Source of the DNA: Turbatrix aceti
Taxonomy: Eukaryota > Nematoda > Chromadorea > Rhabditida > Panagrolaimidae
Assembly: GCA_963969345.1 (NCBI GenBank)
Contig: OZ017769.1
Coordinates: forward strand, 9,303,725-9,367,724
Direction of reading: 5' to 3'
Length of the DNA: 64,000 bases
The notes under the pieces were generated by a model. The model was not told the DNA's origin and did no database searches. It was given only the letters and a program-made list of their open reading frames with translations. The position numbers and the translations under genes are program-made. Positions 37,200 to 48,273 of the stretch are shown piece by piece; position 1 is the stretch's first letter; each line of letters starts with the position of its first letter.

Positions 37200-37503
37200 G
37201 AAACTTTCTACTTGTTATGCATTAAAAAATTATTTTGTAGAATTTCTGAAACTCTACACCCCTGAAAAGTGAATTCTGATTACGCCAGCGCGAAAATCAG
37301 AATCTTGTAACTCAATGAAAAACATGTTAGGCAAAAAGTGATAGCTTGCAAGACTACGCCCCCTGATTCAAACAAAATTTAATTTTTTTAGATTAAAACG
37401 GCCTACTTGACATGCATTAAAAAATTGATATGCACAATTCAAAGGGTATAAATACAAGTTCGGCTCTGTGAAAAACATGTCACTTGAAGCATCCTGATCT
37501 ACC
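37200..37503 (+). promoter_or_regulatory. Shared peptide-family promoter, copy 1
   Basis: This is the reference copy of a promoter found upstream of most peptide genes. Landmarks are TTATGCATTAAAAAATT (37217), GTGAATTCTGATTACGCC (37268), CTTGTAACTCAATG, GACATGCATTAAAAAATT, GGGTATAAATAC (TATA at 37447), TTCGGCTCTGTGAAAAACAT and CACTTGAAGCATCCTGATCT directly before ACC-ATG. It lacks the two insertions present in copy 2. Confidence 0.75.
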
Positions 37504-37674
37504 ATGAAAGTCTTCTTCTTCATCTTCCTTCTCCTCGCTCTCACCGCGACTCAAATTGACGCCAAACGTGGCAGAAAACAAAAAAAACATCACGTTGTTA
37601 AAAAGGGCCCCATTCATGTGGTTCATAGAATGATGCTTCCACCCCCATATATTCCACACCCCTATGGTAAATAA
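37504..37674 (+). CDS. Short secreted peptide P1 (basic/His-Pro-rich, ends YGK)
   Basis: The 56-residue product starts with a signal peptide, MKVFFFIFLLLALTATQ, probably cut after IDA. The mature part begins KRGRK, is rich in Lys, His, Val and Pro, and ends PPPYIPHPYGK. Terminal Gly-Lys after Tyr is the classic substrate for carboxypeptidase and peptidyl-glycine amidation, predicting a Tyr-amide end. It is encoded by one exon with a TATA box 57 nt upstream and AATAAA at 37728-37733. It is nearly identical to P2 at 48698. It resembles nematode antimicrobial or neuropeptide-like precursors in architecture only; no family could be named. Confidence 0.75.
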   Translation: MKVFFFIFLLLALTATQIDAKRGRKQKKHHVVKKGPIHVVHRMMLPPPYIPHPYGK

Positions 37675-37727
37675 GGTTCATTGCTGCTCATGAATCAAAT
37701 GTTTATGATTATTGCTGTGTGATCGAT

Positions 37728-37733
37728 AATAAA
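37728..37733 (+). terminator. Poly(A) signal of P1
   Basis: AATAAA lies within GATCGATAATAAACTC, 54 nt after the stop. The same sequence follows P2, and its variants lie downstream of P4, P5 and P6. Confidence 0.6.
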
Positions 37734-37739
37734 CTCAAT

Positions 37740-38483
37740 GCAAAAAACAATTCAAAGTTTGATTGAAGCACCTAACAAAAATATCTCAAAATCATACTTT
37801 TAGTAAAAAATGATCTTCAAATTTTTTCCAGCTTTTTCGGCGGGCCTAAAATCCTCAGGTCGGCCGCGCGGCTTTGGCGGCCAGACGCTGGATTTTACGC
37901 CTTGGTGCGCACTTTTGTCTATAAGATTACTAAATATAAAATTCGTTCAATGTTTTTGAAATTTTTGATTTTGTAAAATGAATTCCAAATATGTAGCAAC
38001 GTTGAATCATAACAGTAGTGTCGCGAACGCGAGGCATCATGCCGATAGTGTTGTGTCCTCGACATTGCGTGATTTACTTCAGATTTTTCCGGTATAAAAA
38101 CACAAAAAAATACATGCAACTCCAATACATAAATGGAGAAACTACTTACCTCCTATCTGGAGTACGTATCGGAAGAAAAGAACAGTGTCTACTGATTCTA
38201 AGGTTTGAGAGAGGAGAAAGAAAGAAAAACCATACCAAGAACAGCTCAGGATTGCTGTATTCAACAGTAGGACAGTGGTAATGGGGCAATGAGGGGGCAA
38301 TATTTTAATCAGGATAGAGATATTTTAATCAGAAAAACCTAAATATGCTGACGATAAGTTTGCACGCAACATGCAGGTACGTTTTTAAACAAAGACCAAA
38401 TCAAGTTATTGTTAAAACATTTTGCCACGGACACATTTGGGTTCAACAACCGGCAATGTTGCAAAAGATTGGTTGACATTGTT
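37740..38483. other. Intergenic, nothing firm
   Basis: A GC-rich patch (37838-37915) and sequence at 37980-38100 weakly similar to 50000-50215 suggest dispersed repeat remnants. No gene was supported. Confidence 0.35.
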
Positions 38484-38632
38484 TTAATCATCGTCGACAA
38501 ATGTCTGGCAGACACCGACGTTTTGTTGGCCTTGTGTTAGCGCATCATAAGCTTGCTGTTGCTGTGAGTTCAGCGTGCTAGGATCCAAGTAATACGAACA
38601 TGGATCACGAGCTTCGCAAGCTTCTTCCACCT

Positions 38633-39356
38633 TCAGCAAATAAAACTTTTCTTAAATGAAAAAAAAAGTTGCAATACTTACACATGTGTTGTTATCCGGA
38701 ACTTGGATCGTGCGGACACAAATGGTCTCGCTATCAATAACTTCATCTGTTAAAGCAACGTATGGACTAGGACAGGTTGGAACATCGTACGCGCAAATAA
38801 TTTGGTGTTGTCCCACATCAAAGTACGAGTTCCATCCCCAGTCCATTATGACTCCTCTGTACATCGCTTCGGCATTATGTGAAAAAACAAGTTCATATGC
38901 CGAAATTTCATCAGTAGGCACTTTCGTTCTCATATGATCGTAAAAATCGAAGATTACGTGAATAGGAGTGTTATCGATATTGACGAATTTTGTTTTGTCG
39001 TATATCGAATGCTCACAGGGAAGGTATCCGCCAATCAGTGCCGAACCTTCATTTACTAAGCTAGCTAAAATGAAATTATGACAGTATGCCGTAATGAACG
39101 AAAACCAACCCAAAAAAGCCTTTTCCTCAGTATTATGTACAATAGCAGGATAGGATTTTGTGTTGAATTGTTTACAGATTTGCGGATATAAACAACGATT
39201 TCTGTTTGGCAAGTGATCTTTAGTGAGCTGAAAGATTTTGTAGCAACGACCGACGTTGTCAAAAAAGCCGTATTGGTAGCTACTGTCTATACAAGGCGGC
39301 GATTGGGCAAAAATGACCCCAAGGATAAAGGCTAGGAGTATGATAGCTCCTTTCAT
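38633..39356 (-). CDS. C-type-lectin-like secreted protein A, frameshifted at the last exon
   Basis: Exon 1 (38682-39356) encodes 225 residues: signal peptide MKGAIILLAFILGVIFAQ, then a C-type-lectin-like fold with GRCYKIF, YPAIVHNTEEKAF, ALIGGYLPCE, and DWGWNSYFDVGQHQIICAYD near the end. This WGWNSYFD segment occupies the place of the calcium-site WND, but the canonical WND is absent. The gene is about 80-85% identical by eye to copy B (44949-45815). The acceptor region has four A residues where B has five, and the acceptor reads TTTAAG rather than TTTCAG. Splicing as in B therefore shifts frame and stops at TGA 38633-38635. The unshifted frame stays open to 38484, so the lesion is recent or an assembly error. 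TATATA lies near 39418 and TGATAAG near 39567. Confidence 0.7.
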
Positions 39357-39712
39357 TTGATACGAGAATAGTACGGCTTGATGAAGTTTGCTTGCTTCAA
39401 ACTTGTTATGCCTCACTATATATGCACCTCCAAAAAATGCCACGTTGCCATACCGGCGTGTACAATCTTGCAAACCATTTTTAATTTTTGCCATTGCAAT
39501 CATCGTATACAATCCTTAGAGCAGTTTACATAGTCATTAAGGGTTTCAATGTGAATAATTATTCAATGATAAGTTTATTCATTATATTTATTCATTTCAC
39601 CGTTACAGTGGTTGTTCAATCATACCATTATGTATTTATTTTGCAGAAAAATGAATCCATCAAATTTTATACATACAAGTCTGCATAATAAATAGATACT
39701 GTTTATGTACGT

Positions 39713-41277
39713 TCAAGCTTTCAAAACCGAACCGTAATTTCTGGGATGTGTAATAATTGTATGTGTTTTGCCGGTTTGTTGAGTAACATGTCTGCAGTTT
39801 GAAGCGACAGATTTGCCTTTGGTCTCGGTGAAATTTGACCAAAAATAGAAAACGCAGTACAGGTGGAGTGTAAGGACAGGCAGGTAAAGCCATGCCCCGA
39901 CCATTGGATCAAGAAGTACAAACAGATAATTGGCAATTATGGGAAGAACGTTTCTGGTGACCAAAATAACTTGCATAAAAATCAGCTTGGCATTCATGGG
40001 TACAATGTCCATTGCAACAACCATGAATGCACCTCCTCCCCCTGTGGCGTAGTTTATCGCATTGCCAACCATGATTGCATATCCGATTGCCACAGATAGA
40101 CCATTTGCCTCTCCGCTTGCCTCAACAACAATTTGACCCAGAGCGTAGAAAGCTGTTGTCATGAAGATGAAAGACATGACTCCGAGTACAACTCGACGTC
40201 TGCCAATCCATTCGTAGAGCACGGGATAGACAAATGTTATAGGCGAACACACTAAAATACCCGTACTGTAGGCTGTGATCGCGGCAGTATTACTCCAGCC
40301 AAATCTAATCATCAGGACATTGTAATTTATGTTAGCGACGGTGTAGTGTCCAAAATAAAATTGCATCAAAACAGCGAGGACGAGATAATAGCAGGATCTT
40401 ACTTGAGGATCAAAGAATGCCTGTTGAAATGTCATTTTTTCTGTCAGTTGGCATTCGTCGTCGTATTCATCGATTTGAGAGTCTGAAAATGTTTCACACA
40501 TAAAAAAATTGGCCAACATTTAAAAACATAAAAAAAATGAATGAAACATAAAAAAATTGGTCAAAACCTACCAACATCAACGTCTTTTCCTTGAAATAGA
40601 ATAATGGAATCCACAATTGTTGCTCTTGAAGCTGACTTCATTTTTAGGTATTTGGGAGATTCAGGGAACTTTCGAGCTATCAAAATAAATACCAAACACA
40701 TGATAAGAATTATCAAAAATGGGTAACAAAAGTTGTCTACCGTCCCAAAAACTTCGGGGACAAGAAGGTATGTAAATAACAGATTTTGAGAAACCACCAT
40801 GGCATTTATTATTTCGGTTGTGAAAGCACGAAGTTTGTTGGGGGCGCATTCGGAAAGGTAAAGTTTGGTTACCCCGTTTCTTATCGAATCTGCCAGACCG
40901 TGGAAAATTACAGCGACGAAAAGAAGCTCGAAGAGGGATAACAGGCGACTGGCGATGACGAGAACAAGCGCAGTGATGGAGAGAATAGGTTTGAGGTAGG
41001 CGACGACCGGACGCCGACCATGGCTGTCAATAAGGGGAAGAACAAGAAACATGCCAATAATCGACGCTGCTAAGGGTATGTTAACGAGGGTCGCGTAGAG
41101 AGTATTGATCTGCATGTCACTTGGCTCGATGCCAAACTGTGTCGTGATGCTGCCGTTGATGAACTCCATCAACGGGAGCGCCAGACGTTTGAGCGCGTTG
41201 TCAAAAACCTCAACAAAGCCACCAAAGAGTCCATAACACAAAATTGTGAGTATCAGAGTTCGACTGGGGAGCTTCAT
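39713..41277 (-). CDS. Sugar-transporter-like MFS protein 2 of 5
   Basis: Two exons (40572-41277, 39713-40482) encode 491 aa. Hallmarks are IDSHGRR (84-89), YLSECAP (140-146), PESPKYL (205-211), YEWIGRR near 320, GGGGAFMVVAMDIVPMNAKL before span 10 and ETKGKS near 455. These place it with SLC2-like facilitators of the plasma membrane. The C-terminal 30 residues are polar and end in NYGSVLKA, conserved in the array. AATAAA on the minus strand near 39635 may be the poly(A) signal. A truncated duplicate of its 3' end lies at 46140-46310. Its 3' neighbour is the lectin-like gene A, in the same orientation. Confidence 0.9.
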
Positions 41278-41370
41278 TTAATTTTAGTCGAATGAAAAAA
41301 TCACTGCATTTCAAGTACAAGCTGTCATTCAGAATTCTCCTTTTAAGTACGGTCATGTCCGACGTTTTTT

Positions 41371-41378
41371 TCTTATCA
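41371..41378 (-). promoter_or_regulatory. GATA-factor site upstream of MFS 2
   Basis: On the minus strand TTCTGATAAGAAAAAAAC lies 94 nt before the ATG. It is one base from the nematode intestinal ELT-2 consensus ACTGATAAGA, and is followed by a shared CCGTACTTAAAAG block also present at MFS 3. Confidence 0.6.
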
Positions 41379-41399
41379 GAAGTAGTCATGAACGCTACC

Positions 41400-42505
41400 A
41401 GGAACATTTTCCTCCTTGCAACAAATAAACGACCTTTTTTTCATCAAGTCCATAAAAGTGCACGGCGCCTTTTTGATTGGCACAACAGACAATCCGTCAA
41501 TTTTGACAGGTCTGTACTTTTGCAAAAAAATTCATATGATAAAAAACAATCTGATTTTGCAGGTAGTCGCACAAGTGCATTGACAGTACACACCGGTTTT
41601 TTGTGCAGACATTTTTTTTGGATTTTTTCTAGGTATAAATTAAAAAAAAAAGTTGTCTTGAAGGCAACCCCGAACTTTTTCTGCCTCATCCACTTATTTT
41701 TTTAAGCAAAAACTTTTTATGATAAAAAAATGTTCCTTGATGCAAAAATTTTTCATAAAAAAACTGTGTTAGTTAAAAAAGCACTTGGAGACGCCTCACA
41801 TCAGAGCCATAGGCGGCGTATCATTGCTGATAATGCAAAGATCACTGCTCAGATTGTAAATAAGGAAGTAAAGAATGTTCATAATGACAGATTGATTTTT
41901 TTGGCAACCTGCCTTCGATCAAATGCATGTTCCTTGCGATTATTTTTTTCCAGCTTTTTTAAATTCGATTAACGAATTATAATCGTATTTCATCTAACAA
42001 ATGGTCTTATGATAACTACCCTCTGATTAAATAAAAATTCTGCATGCGATTTGTTCAAAAATTGGTTTTAGATCATTTTACATTTTTTTATTTTTAAGAT
42101 TGACCATTGTCCGTAAACTGTTTTCACGATTTTGATATCAAGATCTGAATCCACTGATTCCATTGTGCTCATGACAGCTCTAGACATAAACAGAGGCAGT
42201 CGCGTTCAAATTGTTGATGCTTTTGTACCCTCTAACAGTTTTTTGTGTCCGTTTTTTTGTCTTTCATGCTTTACAGCTCCGCCCGTATCTTTTTACTTGT
42301 GTGTAGACATTCTTAGTGAAGTTTTGTCCATGAGTGTAAACAAAAAGAAACTGTGGTAAAAAAAGAAAAAAATGAAACACCAATGATCAACGGTCTTCCT
42401 TATTCAAGTAAGGATCCACATACTGTCACAAAATGTGAATTAAAAGTATCCGACAAGTGTGTTTTTGTATGTTATTTCATTTTTAATATTTGTTATTTAT
42501 TTATT
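41400..42505. other. Intergenic, nothing firm
   Basis: This is A/T-rich sequence between two tandem transporters. It contains GTTTTTTGATTGG-like low-complexity sequence and no supported exon. Confidence 0.35.
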
Positions 42506-44044
42506 TTAAATATCGCATATTTCGCTTTTTAAAAGAGAACCGTAATATCTGGGATGTCCAATAATTGTTCGTTTTCTACTCATATGAATGACAACGTTTC
42601 TGCAGTTTGAGGCGACTGATTTTCCCCTGGTCTCGGTGAAATTCGACCAAAAATAGAAAATGCAATACAAGTTGAGCGCGATAATCGGCAGGTAAAGCCA
42701 AGCACCCATAAGAGGATCGAGTATGACAAATAAGTAGTTGGCAGTTATGAAAAGGAGGTTTCGCGTGATCACAATTGCTTGCATAAAGATGAGCTTGGCC
42801 CTCATCGGCACAATGTCCATCGCCACGACCGAGAATGCTCCGCCTCCACCGATAGCAAAGTTTATGGAATTGCAAACGACAATTCCATATCCCATGACTT
42901 CGGAAAGGGCAGTGGCTTGCCCACTTGCGTCAACGGCAATCTGGGATATAGCAAAGAAGATCATCAACAGAAGCGTATTACCCATGACAAAAAGTACGCC
43001 AAAACGTCTGCCAATCCATTCGTAAAGCACGGGATAGACGAAAATGATTGGCGAACATATCAGGATACCCATGCTCAGAGCGGTGATAGCAGCAGTGTTG
43101 CTCCAGCCGAATCGGATCATGAGAACGTTGAAATTGCTGTTGGCAATGGTGTAGTGTCCAAAATAAAATTGCGTCAACACAGCAAGAGTCACATAATAAC
43201 AGGCCCGGACTTGGGGATCTCGAAAAGCTTGATATACAGTCATTTTTTCCGTCAATTGGCATTCATCTTCGTATTCATTGATTTTTGAGTCTGAAATTTG
43301 TTAAAATTCTATCAATTTTTTTTGTCAATGGAACCTACCAACACTAACGCTTTTTCCATGGAACTTGATAATGGAATCCACAATTTTTGCTCTTGAAGCC
43401 GATTTCATGTTTAGGTATTTGGGAGATTCGGGAAACTTTGGCGCTATCAAAATGAACGCTGCACACATGCCAAGAGTGATCAAAAAAGGATAAAAGAATT
43501 TTTCTACCGTTCCAAAAATTTCTGGGACAAGTGTATAGTTGAACATGATATTGAAAAAAATCATCATGGCACTAATAATCTCAGTTGTGAATGCGCGAAA
43601 CTGATTAGGAGCGCATTCGGAAAGGTAAAGTTTTGTTACTCCGTTTCTTATAGAATCCGCAAGGCCGTGGAATACAACAGCGACGAAAATCAGTTCAAAT
43701 GCGGAGAAAAAGTGACTGAAAATGACGAGAATGAGCGCAATGATGGACAAAATGGGTTTGAGGTAGGCGACAACCGGACGCCGACCGCGGCCGTCGATGA
43801 GCGGGAGAAGAACGAACATGCCAATGATCGACGTAGCCAGGGGTATGTTGAGGAGAGTCGCGTAGAGAGTGTTGATTTGTATGTCACTTGGTTCGATGCC
43901 AAACTGCGAAGTGATGCTGCCGTTCATAAACTCCATCAGAGGAAGAGACAGACGCTTGAGAGCGTTGTCAAAAACTTCTACAAAGCCGCCGAAGAAGCCA
44001 TAGCACAAAATTGTAAGTGTCAGAGTTTTGCTGGGAAGCTTCAT
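42506..44044 (-). CDS. Sugar-transporter-like MFS protein 3 of 5
   Basis: Two exons (43339-44044, 42506-43290) encode 496 aa; the extra five residues come from a C-terminal extension ending SEICDI. Motifs are IDGRGRR, YLSECAP, PESPKYL, YEWIGRR, GGGGAFSVVAMDIVP and ETRGKS (a Lys-to-Arg change in the usual ETKG). The first exon is almost identical to that of MFS 4 (only a handful of residue differences), whereas the second exons differ much more, which suggests gene conversion. The spacer to the next minus-strand gene downstream (MFS 2) is 1.2 kb. Confidence 0.9.
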
Positions 44045-44129
44045 TGTACTTCGACACACGGAAAACTACAAAAGTACCTGCCGTAGTTCAGAATGTGTCT
44101 TTTAAGTACGGTCATATCGGAAGTTTTTT

Positions 44130-44137
44130 TCTTATCA
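44130..44137 (-). promoter_or_regulatory. GATA-factor site upstream of MFS 3
   Basis: On the minus strand TTGTGATAAGAAAAAAAC lies 86 nt before the ATG, in the same context as MFS 2 (CCGTACTTAAAAG follows). Confidence 0.55.
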
Positions 44138-44948
44138 CAAGTAGTCCTGAACATGACCAAGAAGGCAACCAGGAACAACAGTATCATACCCGCCCTAACC
44201 TATCTTTATTTTTCATCCCAATACTTTTTTTGATATTTTTTGAAACAACACCGGTCAGACAACAGACAAGGTTATCACATCTGTCTAGCCTGCCAAGGTT
44301 GTGTAAACGAAAGATCACTGTCACTTGTAGTCAAAAAACCCGGTTTTTGATGATTACTGATTTTTTTAGGCCGATATTGATAATGCAGAGATCATCAGAA
44401 ACAGTCAATAAGGAAGTAAAAGTCGACAACTCACGAGAGCGGTTTTTTGTGTGACCCGCCCCGACGTCGAAGTCATGGCTTGTTGTCTGTAGCCAGTTGT
44501 TCTTGGCAAAAAAGTAGAGTGTACAAGATACACTACACTCGATAAATCTTATGTCTTTCTTACTTAAAAAAACAATACTGCGTTCAATGCGATCACTTGT
44601 AGTAACTGTTTTATTAATCTGTTTCCTACATTTATGTTTTAGATTTTTAGATTTTATTCGTTAACTTTTGACAACGTTTTTCAGCTTTTTTCTTTTTTTT
44701 TGCATTTTGGTCATAATTTAGAAACTGTCGTTTAACTTTATTGCTTTGTGACTTTTCGCTATTCTATTTTTGAACCTGCCATGTGAGAGAAAGGCCACAC
44801 AAAATGAAAAAAATTTGATTGTGATTCCGGTTTTTTTCCTTTATTCTGAAGCAAAACTGATAAAGACCAAACAAGCTATTTTTAAAACATTTTGCCACGA
44901 ACACATTGGGTGCAACAATTGTCAATGTTTCAAAAGATTGACGTTGTT
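44138..44948. other. Intergenic, nothing firm
   Basis: A further GTTATCAC lies at about 44272, next to CTGTCTAGCCTGCC; variants recur near 50553 and 53193. No exon was supported. Confidence 0.35.
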
Positions 44949-45815
44949 TTAATAATGTACGACCAATTTCTGGCAAACACCGACGTTTTGTTGGCCTTGT
45001 GTGAGCGCATCATAAGCTTGCTGTTGATGTGGGTTCAGCATGCTAGGATCCAAGTAATACGAACATGGATCACGAGCTTCGCAAGCGTCTTCCACCTTCT
45101 GCAAATAAAACTTTTTCTGAAAGAAAAAAGTTGCAATGCTTACACATTCATCGTTATCCCAAACTTGGATCGTGCTGACACAAATGATCTTGTTATCAAT
45201 AACTTCATCTGTTAAAGCAACGTAAGGACTAGGACAGCTTAGAACATCGTACGCGCAAATAATTTGGTGTTGTCCCACATCAAAGTACGAGTTCCATCCC
45301 CAGTCCATTATGACTCCTCTATACGGTTTGGCATTAGGCGAAAAGACAAGTTCATATGCCGAAATTTCATTAGTATGCACTTTCGTTTTCATAAGATTGT
45401 AATAATCGAAGATTACGTCAATAGGAGTGTTATCGATATTGACGAATTTTGTTTTGTCGTATTTTGATAACTCACAGGGAAGGTATCCGCCAATCAGTGC
45501 CGAAACGTTTGTCACTAAGCTAGCTAAAATTAAATTATAAAAAAAAGCCGCAATGAACGAAAACCAACCCAAAAAAGCCTTTTCCTCAGTATTGTGTACA
45601 ATAGCAGGATAGGATTTTGTGTTAAATTGGTTACAGATTTGCGGATATAAACAACGATTTCTGTTCGGCAAGGAATTTTTAGTGAGTTTAAAGCTTTTGT
45701 AGCAACGACCGACGTGGTCAAAAAAGCCGTATTGGTAGCTACTGTCCAGGCAAAGCGGCGATTGGGCAAAAATGACCCCAAGGCCAAAGACTAGGAGTAT
45801 GATAGCCGCTTTCAT
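44949..45815 (-). CDS. C-type-lectin-like secreted protein B (intact copy)
   Basis: Two exons (45144-45815, 44949-45116) encode 279 aa. A signal peptide (about 1-17) precedes a C-type-lectin-like domain (about 37-190) with conserved cysteines, GRCYK, YPAIVHNTEEKAF, ALIGGYLPCE, WGWNSYFDVGQHQIICAYD. The canonical EPN/QPD and WND calcium-sugar motifs are not evident, so ligand binding is unknown. The last exon adds a Cys-paired tail (ACEARDPC to VGVCQ) rich in Gln and Asn. The intron is 27 nt by this model, very short; because it is in frame and lacks a stop, retention would also give a complete protein. Copy A at 38633 is its frameshifted paralog. Confidence 0.8.
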   Translation of the reverse strand: MKAAIILLVFGLGVIFAQSPLCLDSSYQYGFFDHVGRCYKSFKLTKNSLPNRNRCLYPQICNQFNTKSYPAIVHNTEEKAFLGWFSFIAAFFYNLILASLVTNVSALIGGYLPCELSKYDKTKFVNIDNTPIDVIFDYYNLMKTKVHTNEISAYELVFSPNAKPYRGVIMDWGWNSYFDVGQHQIICAYDVLSCPSPYVALTDEVIDNKIICVSTIQVWDNDECVSIATFFFQKKFYLQKVEDACEARDPCSYYLDPSMLNPHQQQAYDALTQGQQNVGVCQKLVVHY

Positions 45816-45874
45816 TTGAGGAAAATAGTACGGTTTAATGAAATTTGCTAGTTTCAAAAGTGAATACACCTTAC

Positions 45875-46025
45875 TATATATAGAAAATATGCCACGTTGC
45901 CACACTATCGTGCACAATCTTACAGCTTTTTTTGTCATTGCAATCATTGTATGCAATCCTTAGAGCAGTTTAGTCGTTTCCATATGAATAGTTGTTCAAT
46001 GATAAGGTATCGTTATCATTGATAA
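45875..46025 (-). promoter_or_regulatory. TATA box and triple GATA cluster of lectin B
   Basis: CTATATATAG at 45875-45884 lies about 60 nt before the ATG and is matched in copy A. Further upstream, TGATAAG (46000), TTATCA (46013) and TGATAA (46020) form three GATA sites within 26 bp. Confidence 0.55.
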
Positions 46026-46139
46026 CGATTATTGTTCAATCATACCATTATGTATTTATTTTGCAGAAAAATTGAATCCATCAAATTTTATACATACAAG
46101 TCTGCATAATAAATAGATACTGTTTATGTACGTTCAAGC

Positions 46140-46310
46140 TTTCAAAACCGAACCGTAATTTCTGGGATGTGTAATAATTGTATGTGTTTTGCAGGTTTGT
46201 TGAGTAACATGTCTGCAGTTTGAAGCGACAGATTTGCCTTTGGTCTCGGTAAAATAGAAAATACAGTACAGGTGAAGTGAAATACAGCCATGCCCCGATT
46301 ATGCGATCAA
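46140..46310 (-). pseudogene. Truncated 3' end of an MFS transporter
   Basis: This segment and its flank (from 46019) match 39617-39900, the 3' end and 3' flank of MFS 2, including the codons for the terminal HTIITHPRNYGS. A deletion of about 13 bp occurs where MFS 2 encodes FYFWSNF, and everything upstream is missing. It lies next to lectin B just as MFS 2 lies next to lectin A. Confidence 0.8.
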
Positions 46311-46918
46311 ATTCTGCATCACATGAGATCTTTTGGAGCTTATGCGATGCAGAATAAAAAAAAGTCAAAACAAAAGCTATCAAGCGGTGGGATCAGCGCA
46401 ACAGCTCGCATCGTATCTGTCAAGTCAGCAACGAAGTACAAAACCAGTCAAAGCGCAACGAAAGAATGTTGGGGGCTATCGGAGTTCTGTCCTTAAAATT
46501 CCACAACGGAGTTGGACCACGCGAGAACAAAACACGATATTGTTGTTAGGAAGACTCACAAGATAAGCGTTCCCAAACTTGGGAAGAATTCCCGACAGGG
46601 CATTTTGCCAAGTAAATTTTCTTACTTTTTACTTTTTTTCAATGTCAGTTTTTTTTACGTTGAAAAAAATGGACGTTGAAAAAAAAAGAAGATTTTCTGA
46701 CGTTTTTTTTTCCAGTGTCACACCCCAAATCAAGCAGCCGGACCAAATTTTCGAGCCGAAGTATGCCGGCCGCGTCGTTTCAAAAGTTTATTCTGGATCA
46801 GAAGGTTCAAAAATGTTTTGACTATTTGGATGTTGGTTTATCAATAATTACGTATTGACAATAATAAAAATAAAATGTGACAAAACCAAGTTTTTTGAAG
46901 CCTTCTACTTATTATGCA
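46311..46918. other. Intergenic, nothing firm
   Basis: No gene was supported. The right end (46890-46920) is the start of the conserved distal promoter of P2 (CCAAGTTTTTTGAAGCC, TTATGCATT). Confidence 0.35.
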
Positions 46919-46922
46919 TTAA

Positions 46923-48010
46923 GACCCACTCTGTGAGCTTTTTTATTAGTAAGGTGGAGCGTCCGACACAGGCATTTTACACCTTCCGATGTTTTGTTCC
47001 ATAATTGTAGGCACCTATGGGGAGGGTCCAAATACCCTTTTTAAAAATTTTTTAGATGCCGGATTCTGGAGCTACGGCTTCTGGAAGCTTTCGACGTCAA
47101 ATTTTCAAAATGTTTCAAAAATTCTGATTTTTGGTATACAGGGGTATCTTGGCACGAGAAATCGACTGGTGTATTTAGTTTTCTCAAAAAACATCTGACT
47201 TTTTTGAAAAAATGTGATTTCTGGTTTTTCCGCCCGTTTTTGTCCGTTGCTTGGCTCCAGCATACGTATTTTGCCCGATGCGGCCGTTTTCACAGTTAAT
47301 TCTAACAGCACATATTGTTATCTCTCTCAGGAAGTCAAAAAAACAATTTATTTCGATCATTATTTTTTGTTTCGAATTTTTTTATGCCGCCAACTCGAGC
47401 AAAAATGGGTGAAAAAGCGCACAGATTTACGTCTCTGTCGCCGGCTGCTGCCTGCTTTTCGTGTGCGCAACATGCGAGTGCGCGCCGTGCTGCAGCGCAT
47501 GCATGGTGCACTCCACTTTCTCACTTTTTTCAACCGTTTTTGCTTGAGTTGGCGGCATAAAAAAATTCGAAACAAAAAATAATGATCGAAATAAATTGTT
47601 TTTTTGACTTCCTGAGAGAGATAACAATATGTGCTGTTAGAATTAACTGTGAAAACGGCCGCATCGGGCAAAATACGTATGCTGGAGCCAAGCAACGGAC
47701 AAAAACGGGCGGAAAAACCAGAAATCACATTTTTTCAAAAAAGTCAGATGTTTTTTGAGAAAACTAAATACACCAGTCGATTTCTCGTGCCAAGATACCC
47801 CTGTATACCAAAAATCAGAATTTTTGAAACATTTTGAAAATTTGACGTCGAAAGCTTCCAGAAGCCGTAGCTCCAGAATCCGGCTTCTAAAAAAATTTTG
47901 ATATGGGTATTTGGACCCTCCCCATAGATGCCTACAATTATGGCACAAAACATTGGAAGGTGTAAAATGCCTGTGTCGTCGGAAATAAATCGGCTCGCAG
48001 AGTGGGTCTT
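46923..48010. mobile_element. 1.09 kb palindromic element flanked by TTAA
   Basis: Both arms (about 46923-47420 and 47520-48010) are near-perfect reverse complements; the ends are GACCCACTCTGTGAGC and GCTCGCAGAGTGGGTC. TTAA lies on both sides (46919-46922, 48011-48014). The paralogous P1 promoter at 37217-37240 carries the uninterrupted ATGCATTAAAAAATTATTTT, so the insertion duplicated TTAA exactly, as piggyBac-type transposons do. The loop (about 100 bp) is GC-rich. No transposase is encoded. Identical open frames on both arms only reflect the palindrome. Confidence 0.85.
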
Positions 48011-48265
48011 AAAAAATTATTTTGCTGAATTTCTGAAACATCCCTGAAAAGTGAATTCTGATTACGCCAGCGCGAAATTCAGAATCTTGTAACTCAATGA
48101 AAAACATGATAGGCAAAAAGTGATAGCTTACAAGACTACGCCCCCTGATTCAAACAAAATTTAATTTTTTTTAGATTAAAACGGCCTACTTGACATGCAT
48201 TAAAAAATTGATATGCACAATTCAAAGGGTATAAATACAAGTTCGGCTCTGTGAAGAACATGTCA
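48011..48265 (+). promoter_or_regulatory. Peptide-family promoter, copy 2
   Basis: This is nearly identical to 37230-37487, with TATAAA at 48230-48235 and the same TTCGGCTCTGTGAA start region. It is split from its distal part by the TTAA palindrome and from the ATG by the hAT-like element. Confidence 0.7.
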
Positions 48266-48273
48266 CTTGAAGC

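Noticed and set aside
47214..47728. Identical 122-codon frames on both strands
   Set aside because: They are the two arms of the palindromic element read in each direction.
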